A stretch of 64,000 nt of DNA from contig JBDZVM010000012.1 in the NCBI GenBank assembly GCA_040255675.1, forward strand, positions 33,693-97,692, in the 5' to 3' direction. The position numbers and the translations under genes are program-made. Numbering within the stretch: the stretch's first letter is position 1; every line of letters starts with the position of its first letter. Shown here in pieces: positions 26,210-35,412 of the stretch. This stretch comes from JBDZVM01 sp040255675 (lineage in GTDB: Bacteria > Actinomycetota > Actinomycetes > Acidothermales > Acidothermaceae). The notes beneath the pieces were generated by a model that was not told the origin of the DNA, searched no databases, and saw nothing but the letters and a program-made list of their open reading frames with translations.

Positions 26210-27577
26210 ATGATCAGCGGCACCAAACGAACTCGAATCGCCGCCGTCAGCCTGGTGGCTGTGGCGGCGATGGGCCTCGCGGCCTGCAGCAGCTCCGGCA
26301 ACTCCGGAGGGTCGACCAACAACAGCACGCCGCCGCCCGGCGGCACGAGCAGCTCGAGCGGGGGCGGCGGCAGCAGCTCGAGCCCCGCATCGAACGAGCC
26401 CGTCACGTTGACCTGGTGGCACAACGCCAACAACGATCCCGGCAAGAGCGCGTTCCAGAAAGTCGCCGACGACTACCACGCGGCGCACCCGAACGTCACC
26501 TTCAAGGTTCAGCCGATCCAAAACGAAGACATCAAGACCAAGATTCCGATCGCGTTGCAGGGCACGCCGCCCGACATCTTCCAGCAATGGGGTGGCGGCG
26601 CGTTGGCGACGCAGCTCCAGTCTGGCAAGATCGCCGACCTCACCTCCGACGTCTCAAGCTGGATCGACCAGCTCGGCAAGAGCGCTTCGGGCTGGGCGGT
26701 CGACGGCAAGCAATACGGCGTGCCGTACGACTACCACGTGGTCGGCTTCTGGTACCGCACTGACCTGTTCCAAAAGGCCGGCATCAGCGAACCGCCGGCT
26801 ACGTTCGACGACCTGCTCACCGACATCGGCAAGCTGAAGGCGGCTGGCATCGCGCCGATTTCCGTCGGTGGCAAAGACAAGTGGCCTGACGCCTTCTACT
26901 GGGAGAACTTCGTGTTGAAGGAGTGCCCGAAGGACGTCATCACGTCGAGCCTCGACGCGAAGAAGATGGACGACCCCTGCTTCATCAAGGCCGGTGAAGA
27001 CCTGAAGAAGCTGCTCGATGCCAAGCCGTTCAACGACGGGTTCCTCGGTACCCCCGCGCAGCAGGGTGCAGGTAGCTCGGCCGGCTTGCTGGCCAACGGC
27101 AAGGCCGCGATGGAGCTGCAGGGCGACTGGGAAATGGCGGTCATGCCATCGCTTACGCAAGACAAGGACTTCGCGTCGAAGATGGGTTGGTTCCCCTTCC
27201 CCTCGGTGAGCGGTGGTAAGGGCGAGCCGGGCGCGGCGCTCGGCGGTGGTGACGGTTTCTCCTGCTCCACCAAGGCACCGGCAGTGTGCGCCGACTTCCT
27301 GAAGTACCTCACGAGCGCGCAAGTCGAAAGCGACCTGGTCAAGGCCAACGCCATCACCATTCCGTCGAACGCCGGCGCCGTCTCGGCGATCACCGACCCG
27401 ACCTTGAAGAAGGTGCAGACCTACCTGCAAGGTGTGACCTACAACCAGCTCTACTTCGACCAGGCTCTGCCGACGAACGTGGGTAACGCAGTGAACGACG
27501 CCGTGGCGAACTTCTTCGCGGGGCAAGGCACGCCCGCCGACATCGCGGGTGCCGCGGCGAAGGCGGCAAGCCAGTAA
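26210..27577 (+). CDS. Sugar ABC transporter substrate-binding lipoprotein
   Basis: A 455-residue family 1 solute-binding protein. The signal peptide ends in a lipobox (GLAACSSS, Cys near residue 25), followed by a Ser/Gly/Pro linker (about residues 26-60) and then the binding domain, starting PVTLTWWHNANNDPGKSAFQ. ATG 26210 is chosen by its ribosome site and signal peptide; upstream open sequence is not needed. It is the first gene of binding protein-permease-permease-xylA. The linked xylose isomerase and divergent xylosidases suggest xylo-oligosaccharides or xylose as ligand. No ATPase gene is linked; a shared MsiK-like ATPase is probable. Confidence 0.9.
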   Translation: MISGTKRTRIAAVSLVAVAAMGLAACSSSGNSGGSTNNSTPPPGGTSSSSGGGGSSSSPASNEPVTLTWWHNANNDPGKSAFQKVADDYHAAHPNVTFKVQPIQNEDIKTKIPIALQGTPPDIFQQWGGGALATQLQSGKIADLTSDVSSWIDQLGKSASGWAVDGKQYGVPYDYHVVGFWYRTDLFQKAGISEPPATFDDLLTDIGKLKAAGIAPISVGGKDKWPDAFYWENFVLKECPKDVITSSLDAKKMDDPCFIKAGEDLKKLLDAKPFNDGFLGTPAQQGAGSSAGLLANGKAAMELQGDWEMAVMPSLTQDKDFASKMGWFPFPSVSGGKGEPGAALGGGDGFSCSTKAPAVCADFLKYLTSAQVESDLVKANAITIPSNAGAVSAITDPTLKKVQTYLQGVTYNQLYFDQALPTNVGNAVNDAVANFFAGQGTPADIAGAAAKAASQ

Positions 27578-28569
27578 TGAGCGGTGGGAGTCGCGCGACG
27601 CTCCGGCAGAAGGAGCCGCTGCCGGACGTCGCGCTTCCCGCTCCCCGCGGGCTCGGCCGTGCTAAGGCACGGCCGAGCCTGCGTCAGGGCGCCGAACTTA
27701 CGTTGCTCCTCGGCCCCGCGCTCGTGTTGTTCGTCGGATTCGTGCTCGTGCCGATCGGCGTCGCGGTCTACTACAGCCTTTACAACTGGCAAGGTTTCGG
27801 CCCGCTGACCGACTTCATCGGGTTCGGCAACTATCGGCGGGCGCTGTCAGACCCGGTATTCCAGCACGCAATCTGGCACAACCTGATCATCGCCGGACTG
27901 TCTTTGCTCATTCAGCTTCCGTTGAGCATCGGAATCGCGTTGCTGCTGAACCGGAAGATGCGCGGCCGCAACTTCTTGCGGTTGGTCGTCTTCGCGCCGT
28001 ACGTGCTGTCGTCCGCCGTCACCGCGGTGACCTGGATGCTCATGCTGCAGCCCGGCGGGTTCATCGACCAGCTATTCAAGGGGGTCGGGCTCGGCAGCTG
28101 GGTGCATGCCTGGCTCGCCGACACCCATCTCGTGCTGTACACGATTTTCTTGGTCGCGACCTGGCAATACATGGGATTCGGCATCGTGCTGCTTCTCGCG
28201 GGCTTGCAAGGAATCCCGCACGAGCTACGCGAAGCCGCCGCGCTCGACGGTGCCACCGCGTGGCAGACGACGCGACAGGTCACCCTGCCTTTGCTCGGGC
28301 CGACGATTCGCATCTGGATTTTCTTGTCGATGATTGGCTCTTTGCAGCTGTTCGACTTGGTGTGGATTATGACCGGTGGCGGGCCAGCGGGGGCGTCGAC
28401 GACCATGGCGACCTACCTCATCGACAAGGGCTTTCGCAGCTACGAGTTCGGCTACGGCAGTGCCGTCGCCGTCGTCCTGTTCGTCATTTGCTTTGTTTTT
28501 GCCTTGCTCTACCAGCGGTTCGCGCTAAGGCGCGACACTGCCGGAGCGTTGACGAGGATGGTGAGGTGA
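27577..28569 (+). CDS. Sugar ABC transporter permease, MalF type
   Basis: A 330-residue inner-membrane permease with about six helices, starting TLLLGPALVLFVGFVLVPIG. The EAA loop that contacts the ATPase is ELREAAALDGATAWQTTRQV followed by TLPLLGP. Its ATG overlaps the binding-protein stop (TAATG). The N-terminal 35 residues are cytosolic and basic/proline-rich. It pairs with the next gene to form the channel. Confidence 0.92.
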   Translation: MSGGSRATLRQKEPLPDVALPAPRGLGRAKARPSLRQGAELTLLLGPALVLFVGFVLVPIGVAVYYSLYNWQGFGPLTDFIGFGNYRRALSDPVFQHAIWHNLIIAGLSLLIQLPLSIGIALLLNRKMRGRNFLRLVVFAPYVLSSAVTAVTWMLMLQPGGFIDQLFKGVGLGSWVHAWLADTHLVLYTIFLVATWQYMGFGIVLLLAGLQGIPHELREAAALDGATAWQTTRQVTLPLLGPTIRIWIFLSMIGSLQLFDLVWIMTGGGPAGASTTMATYLIDKGFRSYEFGYGSAVAVVLFVICFVFALLYQRFALRRDTAGALTRMVR

Positions 28570-28573
28570 CGTC

Positions 28574-29464
28574 ATGGCAGTAGTCGCCGCCACCCCAGCC
28601 GACGTCGGAGACCACGGCGGCGGGCAGGGCAAGCAGGGTCGTCCATCGTCGCCTCTTGGCACGGCGCTCGCCTACTTCGTAGGCGTGGTAATCGTCGTGA
28701 TCACCGTGGTGCCATTGCTGTTCGTGATTCTCGGCGGTTTTCGCACCACCGCGCAGATCAACGAGAATCCGTCCGGGCTGCCGAATCCGTGGGTCTGGGA
28801 AAACTATCGCGCTATCTTGACGTCGCGCTCCTTCTGGCACTTTCTGATGAACAGCGCGTTAATCGCCGTTGTCGCGACCGGGCTCACCGTCATACTCGGC
28901 GCGATGGCCGCGTTCGCCCTCTCGCGTTACGTGTTCAAGGGCCGCGAGGTGCTCTACGCGCTCTTCACTATCGGACTGCTTTTTCCTCTTACCGTGGCGG
29001 CGTTGCCGCTTTATCTGCAACTTCGCAGGCTTGGGCTGCTCGAAAACATGTTTGGTGTCGCGATCCCGGAGGCGGCGTTCTCGCTTTCGATCACGATCGT
29101 GATTCTGCGCCCCTTCATGCGCGCAATTCCAGGCGAGCTCGAAGACGCGGCAGTCGTCGACGGCAGCAGCCGGCTCGGCTTTTTCTGGCGGGTGTTGCTG
29201 CCGCTTTCGGCTCCGGCTCTCACGACTGTCGCGATTCTCGCGTTCGTGACGAGCTGGAACTTCTACATACTGCCGCTGCTCGTGTTCAACGACTCGATCC
29301 ATTACACACTGCCGCTCGGTGTGGCGACCTTCCAGTCGCAGTACTCTCAAGACACCGCGCGGGTATTCGCGTTCACAGCACTGTCGATGCTGCCGACGCT
29401 GTTGTTTTTCTCCATCGCGCAACGCCGTATCGTCGGCGGCCTCACCGGCGCCGTCAAAGGCTAA
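28574..29464 (+). CDS. Sugar ABC transporter permease, MalG type
   Basis: A 296-residue second permease of the carbohydrate uptake (CUT1) type. About six helices; EAA loop ELEDAAVVDGSSRLGFFWRV then LLPLSAPA. The N-terminal 30 residues are Gly/Gln/Lys-rich and cytosolic. It starts four bases after the first permease gene and is followed by xylA 24 bases later. Confidence 0.92.
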   Translation: MAVVAATPADVGDHGGGQGKQGRPSSPLGTALAYFVGVVIVVITVVPLLFVILGGFRTTAQINENPSGLPNPWVWENYRAILTSRSFWHFLMNSALIAVVATGLTVILGAMAAFALSRYVFKGREVLYALFTIGLLFPLTVAALPLYLQLRRLGLLENMFGVAIPEAAFSLSITIVILRPFMRAIPGELEDAAVVDGSSRLGFFWRVLLPLSAPALTTVAILAFVTSWNFYILPLLVFNDSIHYTLPLGVATFQSQYSQDTARVFAFTALSMLPTLLFFSIAQRRIVGGLTGAVKG

Positions 29465-29488
29465 TGCTCACCCCGAAAGGAACGCGCC

Positions 29489-30685
29489 ATGTCCATCGAA
29501 GCGACAACCCCGACGCCGGACGACAAATTCTCATTCGGATTGTGGACTGTCGGCTGGCCCGCGCGCGACCCGTTCGGTGACGCGACACGGCCGCCGCTCG
29601 ACCCGGTAGAGACGGTCGAGCGGCTTGCCGAGTTGGGCGCGTGGGGGGTGACGTTTCACGACGACGACCTGATTCCGTTCGGTAGCAGTGACGCCGAGCG
29701 CGATCGGCTGGTCGATCGGTTCGCCAAGGCACTGGCGGCGTCCGGGCTTGTCGTCTCGATGATGACGACCAACCTGTTCATGCATCCGGTTTTCAAGGAC
29801 GGCGCTTTCACTTCCAACGACCGGTCGGTCCGCCGGTTCGCCATCCGTAAGGTGATGCGAAACCTCGATCTGGCAGCCGAACTCGGCGCTCCGATCTACG
29901 ACTTCTGGGGCGGCCGCGAGGGTGCCGAAACTGATGCGGGCAAAGACGTCGTCATGGCGCTCGACCGTTATCGCGAGGCCCTCGACACCTTGACGAGCTA
30001 CGTCATCGACCAGGGCTATCCCATCAAATTCGTCTTGGAGCCCAAGCCCAACGAGCCACGTGGCGATATCTTGTTGCCGACCATCGGCCATGCACTCGCC
30101 TTTATCACGACGCTCGAGCACGCAGACATGGTCGGCATCAATCCTGAAGTGGGCCACGAGCAAATGGCCGGCTTGAACATGGTGCACGGCGTCTCCCAAG
30201 CTCTCAGTATGGGCAAGCTGTTCCACATCGACCTCAACGGTCAGCACGGCCCGAAGTACGACCAAGACTTGGTCTTCGGCCACGGCGACGTGCTATCGGC
30301 CTTCTTTCTTGTCGACCTCTTGGAGAACGGTTCGCTTACCGGTGGCCCCGGTTACGATGGGCCTCGGCATTTCGACTACAAGCCGCTGCGTACCGAAAAC
30401 ATCGACGGCGTCTGGGCTTCAGCTGCTTCGAACATGCGCACCTACTTGTTGCTGAAGGCGCGGGCGAAGGCATTTCGGGCCGACCCCGAGGTGCGGGCCG
30501 CGCTGGCCGCGAGCAAGGTAACCGACCTCGCGACACCTACGTTGGCGCCAGGCGAGACGCATCGCGAGTTACGTTCAGACGTCGCTGCCTACGAGAACTT
30601 CGACGCCGATGCCGCTGGTGCCTTCGGTTACGGCTTCGCCCATCTCGATCAGCTCGCCGTCGAACACCTCCTCGGCGCTCGCTAG
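29489..30685 (+). CDS. xylA: Xylose isomerase, actinobacterial type
   Basis: A 398-residue xylose isomerase (class I, ~390 aa). It converts D-xylose to D-xylulose with two divalent metals. Catalytic and metal residues are visible: His in VTFHDDDLIPFG, Glu and Lys in VLEPKPNEPRGD, Glu/His in INPEVGHEQMAG, Asp in HIDLNGQHGPKYDQD, and Asp in FDYKPLRTE. ATG 29489 follows GAAAGGA. It is the last gene of the importer operon and ends in a 4-nt overlap with the convergent MFS gene. No xylB is near, so xylulokinase must lie elsewhere. Confidence 0.97.
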   Translation: MSIEATTPTPDDKFSFGLWTVGWPARDPFGDATRPPLDPVETVERLAELGAWGVTFHDDDLIPFGSSDAERDRLVDRFAKALAASGLVVSMMTTNLFMHPVFKDGAFTSNDRSVRRFAIRKVMRNLDLAAELGAPIYDFWGGREGAETDAGKDVVMALDRYREALDTLTSYVIDQGYPIKFVLEPKPNEPRGDILLPTIGHALAFITTLEHADMVGINPEVGHEQMAGLNMVHGVSQALSMGKLFHIDLNGQHGPKYDQDLVFGHGDVLSAFFLVDLLENGSLTGGPGYDGPRHFDYKPLRTENIDGVWASAASNMRTYLLLKARAKAFRADPEVRAALAASKVTDLATPTLAPGETHRELRSDVAAYENFDADAAGAFGYGFAHLDQLAVEHLLGAR

Positions 30686-32127
30686 CGCCCGCCGTCGGCG
30701 CCGGCCGGGCGCACCGCCGCGGTCAAAGCGGCCACGAGCGAGATGACGGCGAGCACCACGCAGGCCGCCCGGTAGCCGACCGTGCTCGTCGCCGCGGATT
30801 CGGCGGACCCGCCGAGCGCGTAGACCAAACTGGTCAACGCGATTCCCAACGCTGTGCCGAAGGCGCGCGTCATGTTCAAGACGCCGCCCGCGGCGCTTGC
30901 GCGTTCGGCGGGCGCACTCGTCATGATGGCAGCGTTGTTTCCCGGGGTGAAAAGGCCCGACCCTACGCCGACGACCGCGAGTGAAACCGCCAGCAGCGTG
31001 ATCGACGTCGATCCGAGGGCCGCCACCGCGAATCCCGCGGCGGCAACGAGCATTCCGGTCACGGTCGGCAAGCGCGCGCCGAACGCGTCGGCCAGACGTC
31101 CGGCGACCGGCGTCGTCAGCGCGATCGCGGCGGGCAAAAGGGCGAGCAGCAAGCCGGCGCCGTCAGCCCGCCACCCGAGTGCGCGTTCCAGTTGGAACGG
31201 CGTCACGAACAACACGCCGAACAGCACCAGATACGACAGCAGCCCGCTCGAAATACCTGCACTAAATGCCCTCGATTTGAAAAGCCGCACTGGCAACAGC
31301 GTAGGCCGGTTGTGGCTGATTCGTCGTCGAGTATGGACGGCGGTCAGCGCGCCGCCTGCCGCCGCGACGGCGAGCGGCGCGACGACGTCCGCACTGGTGA
31401 TCGACGAATGCGCGAGGTTGGTGAGAAAGAGCAACGCCGCGGCGATCGTGGGCGCGAAAAGCAGCAGGCCCACCCGGTCGAGCGGCGTCCGGGCGGAGAG
31501 GGTGCGACTGCGGGGCAAGAACAAAATGCCCGCGATCACGCCGACGATGCCAGCCGGCACGTTGACGAGGAACACCAGGCGCCAACCGCCGAGGTGCACG
31601 AGAATTCCGCCGACGGTGGGCCCGATCGCGAGGCCGAGCGCTTGCGCCACGGCCTGCACGCCGATGCCTCTGCCCACACTCCCAGCAGGCATGGCCAAGC
31701 GGATCAACGCCACGCTGTTGGCTTGCAACATTGCCGCGCCGAGCGCCTGCAGCGCGCGAGCGCCGTCGAGAGCCACAATGGTGGGCGCGAACGCACAGCC
31801 GACCGAGGCCAGCGTGAACAACACGAAACCGTAGACGTAGAGCATCTTGCGGCCCGCCATGTCAGCCAGCCGTCCGATCGGCACGACAGCCGCCACCAGC
31901 ACGAGCAGGTACGACAGCAAAACCCAAGCGGCGGCGCCGATGCTGACGCCGAAATGTGCCTGCAGAGCTGGCGTCGCGAGGGTCACGATGCTTGCGTCGA
32001 GCTGCCCCATGAACGCTCCGACGCAGACGGTGGCCACCACGAGCCAGTGCGCGCTGCCGTAGCGCCGCACCCACGCCGGTCGGCCGGGCTCGCCCAGCAC
32101 GTGCGGCATCGTTTGGCGTTCGCTCAC
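30682..32127 (-). CDS. MFS drug/solute efflux protein (DHA2 family)
   Basis: A 481-residue transporter with about 14 hydrophobic segments, of the EmrB/QacA group: VCVGAFMGQLDASIVTLATP is the typical DHA2 motif D1 in helix 1, and PIGRLADMAGRKMLYVYGF is the loop 2-3 motif A. It exports hydrophobic compounds or other solutes; substrate unknown. GTG 32127 is chosen because the frame upstream runs through the AATAGG repeat that looks like the regulator site; ATG 32109 is also possible. It is divergent from a LysR gene, a common regulator-pump pair. Confidence 0.85.
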   Translation of the reverse strand: MSERQTMPHVLGEPGRPAWVRRYGSAHWLVVATVCVGAFMGQLDASIVTLATPALQAHFGVSIGAAAWVLLSYLLVLVAAVVPIGRLADMAGRKMLYVYGFVLFTLASVGCAFAPTIVALDGARALQALGAAMLQANSVALIRLAMPAGSVGRGIGVQAVAQALGLAIGPTVGGILVHLGGWRLVFLVNVPAGIVGVIAGILFLPRSRTLSARTPLDRVGLLLFAPTIAAALLFLTNLAHSSITSADVVAPLAVAAAGGALTAVHTRRRISHNRPTLLPVRLFKSRAFSAGISSGLLSYLVLFGVLFVTPFQLERALGWRADGAGLLLALLPAAIALTTPVAGRLADAFGARLPTVTGMLVAAAGFAVAALGSTSITLLAVSLAVVGVGSGLFTPGNNAAIMTSAPAERASAAGGVLNMTRAFGTALGIALTSLVYALGGSAESAATSTVGYRAACVVLAVISLVAALTAAVRPAGADGGR

Positions 32128-32153
32128 GTACGCAACGATCCTCGCTGATCTCA

Positions 32154-32168
32154 AATAGGTCCAATAGG
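32154..32168. promoter_or_regulatory. AATAGG direct repeat between the MFS and lysR genes
   Basis: AATAGGTCCAATAGG holds two AATAGG copies 9 bp apart in the short intergenic region between divergent genes, where a LysR protein normally binds. The assignment is by position only. Confidence 0.35.
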
Positions 32169-32224
32169 CTTTCTGCTCTGATTCCATTGGCGCTGCCTAT
32201 GAGGCACCGCTATCGTGGGACGTC

Positions 32225-33097
32225 GTGGACCGCCGTCATCTCGAATACTTCGTCGCCGTGGTCGACGAAGGCGGCTTCACAAAAGCGGCGGACGCGCTGC
32301 GAATCGCGCAGCCTTCCCTGTCGCAAGCGATCGCGGTACTGGAGCGCGATCTCGGTAGCGCGCTTTTTCATCGGGTAGCGCGTCAGGTTCGACTGACGGC
32401 GGCTGGTGAAGCGTTGCTCGATCCGGCACGTCGCGTGCTGCGAGATTTCAAAGTCGCCGAAGAGTCGGTCGACCACGTGAAGGGGCTGGAATCCGGCCGT
32501 CTCGACATCGCCACGATTCCGACGCTGGTGAGCGATCCGTTCGCCCGGCTCGTCGGCGTGTTCCGCCGCCAGTATCCCGGCATCGTCGTGAGCACGCCTG
32601 ACATCGATGCCGGCGGCGGAGTAGAGGCGGCCGTCTCTAGCGGGGATTGCGAACTCGGGCTCACCGAGTTGCCTGTGGCCGAGCCCGGGTTGGTGGGAAT
32701 CTCCTTAGGCAAACAGCAATTCCGGCTCGTCTTGCCGCCAGGTACGACCGCGCCCAAGAGGTACCCCGTCACGAGGTTCGCTGAGCTTTCGTTCTTGGTC
32801 ACGCCGAGCGGGACGTCGTCGCGGGCTCGCCTCGACGACGCACTCGCCGCCGGTCGCGTATCGCGGTTGCGAGTCGCCGTCGAAACAGCGCATCGCGACG
32901 CGCTCGTTCCGCTCGTTCTCGCGGGCGCGGGTGCCGCGTTTCTCCCTGAGCCGATGGCCGCCTTGGCGGGGCGGTTGGGGGCGACCGTTGTCGCGACCGT
33001 GCCCGTGGTGACGCGCGAGTACGGACTCATTCATCGACTCGGTCCGCTCTCGCCGGCGGCCGCGGCCTTCGTCGCGACGGCACGGCAACGCCTCTGA
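32225..33097 (+). CDS. LysR-family regulator
   Basis: A 290-residue LysR regulator. The HTH covers MDRRHLEYFVAVVDEGGFTK and continues ADALRIAQPSLSQAIAVLE (residues ~1-40); the effector domain follows (GRLDIATIPTLVSDPFARLV). GTG 32225 comes 9 nt after a TATCGT element and may be a leaderless start. It is divergent from the MFS pump and probably controls it. It has no visible link to sugar use, so pump and regulator may be an independent insertion between the xylan block and ricT. Confidence 0.9.
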   Translation: MDRRHLEYFVAVVDEGGFTKAADALRIAQPSLSQAIAVLERDLGSALFHRVARQVRLTAAGEALLDPARRVLRDFKVAEESVDHVKGLESGRLDIATIPTLVSDPFARLVGVFRRQYPGIVVSTPDIDAGGGVEAAVSSGDCELGLTELPVAEPGLVGISLGKQQFRLVLPPGTTAPKRYPVTRFAELSFLVTPSGTSSRARLDDALAAGRVSRLRVAVETAHRDALVPLVLAGAGAAFLPEPMAALAGRLGATVVATVPVVTREYGLIHRLGPLSPAAAAFVATARQRL

Positions 33098-33159
33098 CGT
33101 CGGCGTCCGGTGGCGTCATACCGCCCTGACGATCTCGTGCTGCCGATACAGTCGGTTTC

Positions 33160-33984
33160 GTGGGCATGATGATGGCGGTGAGCTTCACGCGTTACGGGCG
33201 GCTCTACTACCTTGACCCGGGCCCGTATTCGCCGAAGATCGGCGACAAGGTCTTGTTTCCCACCACCGCGGGCGATGAAGTGGCCGAGTGCGTGTGGGCG
33301 CCGACGTTCGTGAGCGAAGACATTGGCGGATTGCCGATCTGCGCGGGCTTTGCTAGCCCTGAACATCTCGCTCGTGACGAGCGCAATCGGCAACGACGCG
33401 CGGAGGCACGGGTCGCGACGAAACGGCTGGTGCGCGCTCACGAACTTCCGATGAAGATTGTCGGCGTCGACTATCTCGATGCCGACAATAGTTTCGTCGT
33501 CTACTTCAGTGCCCCTCATCGCGTCGATTTCCGCGCCCTGGTCAGAGACATCGCCAAGGCGGTAAACGCTCGAATCGAGTTGCGCCAACTCGGTGCGCGT
33601 GATGAAGCCCGCGTGCAGGGCGGAATCGGCCCCTGCGGTCGTGAGACCTGCTGCTCCACCTTCCTCAAGGACTTTGAACCGGTGAGCGTCCGCATGGCCA
33701 AAGACCAGGATTTGCCGCCGAATCCGCTGAAGATTTCCGGCGCGTGCGGTCGCTTGATGTGCTGTCTGAAGTACGAGCACCCGCTCTACACCGACTTCAA
33801 GGCAGATCTTCCGAAGCTCGGCAGCTCGGTGACGTCGCCCGAAGGCGACGGCACGCTGGTCGGGTTCAGCGTCCCGGGTGAATCGGTCGTCGTGAAACTC
33901 AAGGAGTCGGGCAAGCGCTGCGTGTGCCCCAAGGCGAGCGTGTGCGGGTCGCGGCAAGACTACGAGCGCAAGTACGGCGGCTAG
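33160..33984 (+). CDS. ricT: PSP1-domain protein (RicT family)
   Basis: A 274-residue PSP1/RicT protein. The N-terminal barrel (LYYLDPGPYSPKIGDKVLFP) is followed by PSP1 with the cysteine motifs GIGPCGRETCCSTFL and GACGRLMCCLKYEH. In Bacillus the equivalent cysteines of the RicAFT complex bind Fe-S clusters and the complex affects RNase Y activity; actinobacterial function is not settled. A third Cys pair, CVCPKASVC, lies near the end. It is a core gene usually next to holB, here separated from it by the xylan block. Confidence 0.9.
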   Translation: MGMMMAVSFTRYGRLYYLDPGPYSPKIGDKVLFPTTAGDEVAECVWAPTFVSEDIGGLPICAGFASPEHLARDERNRQRRAEARVATKRLVRAHELPMKIVGVDYLDADNSFVVYFSAPHRVDFRALVRDIAKAVNARIELRQLGARDEARVQGGIGPCGRETCCSTFLKDFEPVSVRMAKDQDLPPNPLKISGACGRLMCCLKYEHPLYTDFKADLPKLGSSVTSPEGDGTLVGFSVPGESVVVKLKESGKRCVCPKASVCGSRQDYERKYGG

Positions 33985-33990
33985 CCGACG

Positions 33991-34035
33991 TCGTCCGGCC
34001 CGCGGCTGATCCGTCGTCCGGCCCGCGCTGATCCG
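33991..34035. repeat. Tandem duplication after ricT
   Basis: TCGTCCGGCCCGCGGCTGATCCG (33991-34013) is followed directly by a 22-nt copy lacking one G (34014-34035), with 3 and 2 GC-rich palindromic parts each. It lies just after the ricT stop, in the 277-base region before the second lacI gene. Confidence 0.6.
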
Positions 34036-34179
34036 ACAGCGAGCCGCATAACGGCGAAACTCGGCGAATCCGCCGCAACGTGTGAGCTTTGCCGTAAGTA
34101 GCGGCGAGTTGCTCCACTGCGTAGCTGTCGTTTGCGTTTCGTTACCTTGTCGTGATTGACGTGGTCGCGCTCTCACGCC

Positions 34180-34238
34180 CAAACTATCGCCCGGAACCGG
34201 TACCGCGACCGGTTCCGGGGCCTCGCTCAGCAGGCCCC
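34180..34238 (+). promoter_or_regulatory. Promoter-operator region of the second lacI gene, with stacked hairpins
   Basis: CAAACTATCGCC (34180-34191) repeats the element before the xylan importer. It runs into a perfect palindrome, CCGGAACCGG (34191-34200) and CCGGTTCCGG (34209-34218) with an 8-nt spacer, then a second stem, GGGGCCT (34217-34223) with AGGCCCC (34232-34238). The palindrome suits a LacI dimer and suggests autoregulation; the second stem could act in the leader RNA. Confidence 0.5.
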
Positions 34239-34261
34239 GTCGAGCCGGAAGGGAGGCACGC

Positions 34262-35263
34262 GTGCCGATCACGATCGCCGACGTCGCCGCCCGCGCCGGC
34301 GTCAGCAAGACGACGGTCTCCCGCGTGCTGAACGCCAAAGGGGAACTCGACGCGACGACGGCGGCGCGGGTGCGCCAAGTCATCGCTGAGATGGGCTACG
34401 TGCCCAGTTCGCGTGCAGTCGGATTGGCACGCGGACGCACGCGAATCGCCGGTGTGCTGGTCCCCTCCCTCACGTGGCCATGGATGGGAGAGGTTTTGCA
34501 AGGCATCGTCGACGTCGTGGAGGCGCAGTCGTACGGGTTGCTGCTTTTCACGTGCAACCGCGGTGACGATTCGATGCGGCAGTTCGCAACGCAGGTATCG
34601 GCCAAGTCATTCGACGGGCTGTTGGTCATCGAGCCTGAGGGCACGCTCGACTACATCGAGGGCTTGCACGCTCGAGGGCTTCCGGTCGTCATGATTGACG
34701 ACCGGGGGCAGACGCCGCAGTTTCCGTCCGTCGCGACCACGAATCGCCACGGCGCGGAGGATGCGGCACGGCATTTGATCGACCTCGGACGGCGACACCC
34801 TGTCGTCATCACGGGACCTGAACGCTTCGGTTGTACGCAAGAACGCCTCGAGGGCTTCAGCAAGGCATATGCCGACGCCGGAAGTCCTATCCCCGAAAAG
34901 CATGTTCTCATCAGCGACTTCACGCACGAGGGCGGCCGTCTCGCCGTCAAGCACGTGCTCGAAGGCGGATCCACGTTCGACGCCGTGTTCGCGCACAACG
35001 ACCTGTCCGCGGCGGGTGCCATTCAGGCCCTTCGCGAAGCGGGTCTCGGTGTTCCTTCCGACGTTGCCGTCGTCGGTTTCGACGACATTCCGCTGGCTGC
35101 CCATATGGAGCCCGCGCTGACGACCGTGCACCAGCCGATGCGAGAAATGGGAGAAGCCGCCGCCCGTATGCTGCTTTCCTATTTCGAGAACAAACCGTTG
35201 CCTGAAGCCCGGCAAGTAATACCGACGACATTGACCATCAGAAATTCAACCGACTCGGCTTGA
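34262..35263 (+). CDS. LacI-family regulator of the beta-glucan block
   Basis: A 333-residue LacI/GalR repressor: HTH ITIADVAARAGVSKTTVSRV (residues ~3-22), hinge NAKGELDATTAARVRQVIAE, sensor domain with VVVGFDDIPLAAHMEPALTT. GTG 34262 follows GAAGGGAGG. It precedes the oligopeptide-type importer and the GH1/GH5 genes on the same strand and likely represses them, with an imported beta-glucoside as inducer. The palindrome at 34191-34218 is the best self-binding site. CebR-type regulators of cellobiose use are the nearest functional analogy. Confidence 0.9.
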   Translation: MPITIADVAARAGVSKTTVSRVLNAKGELDATTAARVRQVIAEMGYVPSSRAVGLARGRTRIAGVLVPSLTWPWMGEVLQGIVDVVEAQSYGLLLFTCNRGDDSMRQFATQVSAKSFDGLLVIEPEGTLDYIEGLHARGLPVVMIDDRGQTPQFPSVATTNRHGAEDAARHLIDLGRRHPVVITGPERFGCTQERLEGFSKAYADAGSPIPEKHVLISDFTHEGGRLAVKHVLEGGSTFDAVFAHNDLSAAGAIQALREAGLGVPSDVAVVGFDDIPLAAHMEPALTTVHQPMREMGEAAARMLLSYFENKPLPEARQVIPTTLTIRNSTDSA

Positions 35264-35316
35264 CGCCAAATCTTCACTTTGTCGCCGCCGCACATCCGCA
35301 TTACCAAGTAGTTTCT

Positions 35317-35336
35317 CGACACGGGGATCCGTGTCG
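35317..35336. promoter_or_regulatory. 20-bp perfect palindrome before the binding-protein gene
   Basis: CGACACGG, GGAT, CCGTGTCG forms an 8-bp perfect stem between the lacI gene and its downstream binding-protein gene. It may be an operator of the importer operon or a weak terminator after lacI. Confidence 0.4.
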
Positions 35337-35412
35337 CGCACCGTCTCGCCGTCGAATGGCGGCTGCGTACGTCGATGTTCGGAATTCGATTCACTTCACA
35401 CGAGGAGAATGC

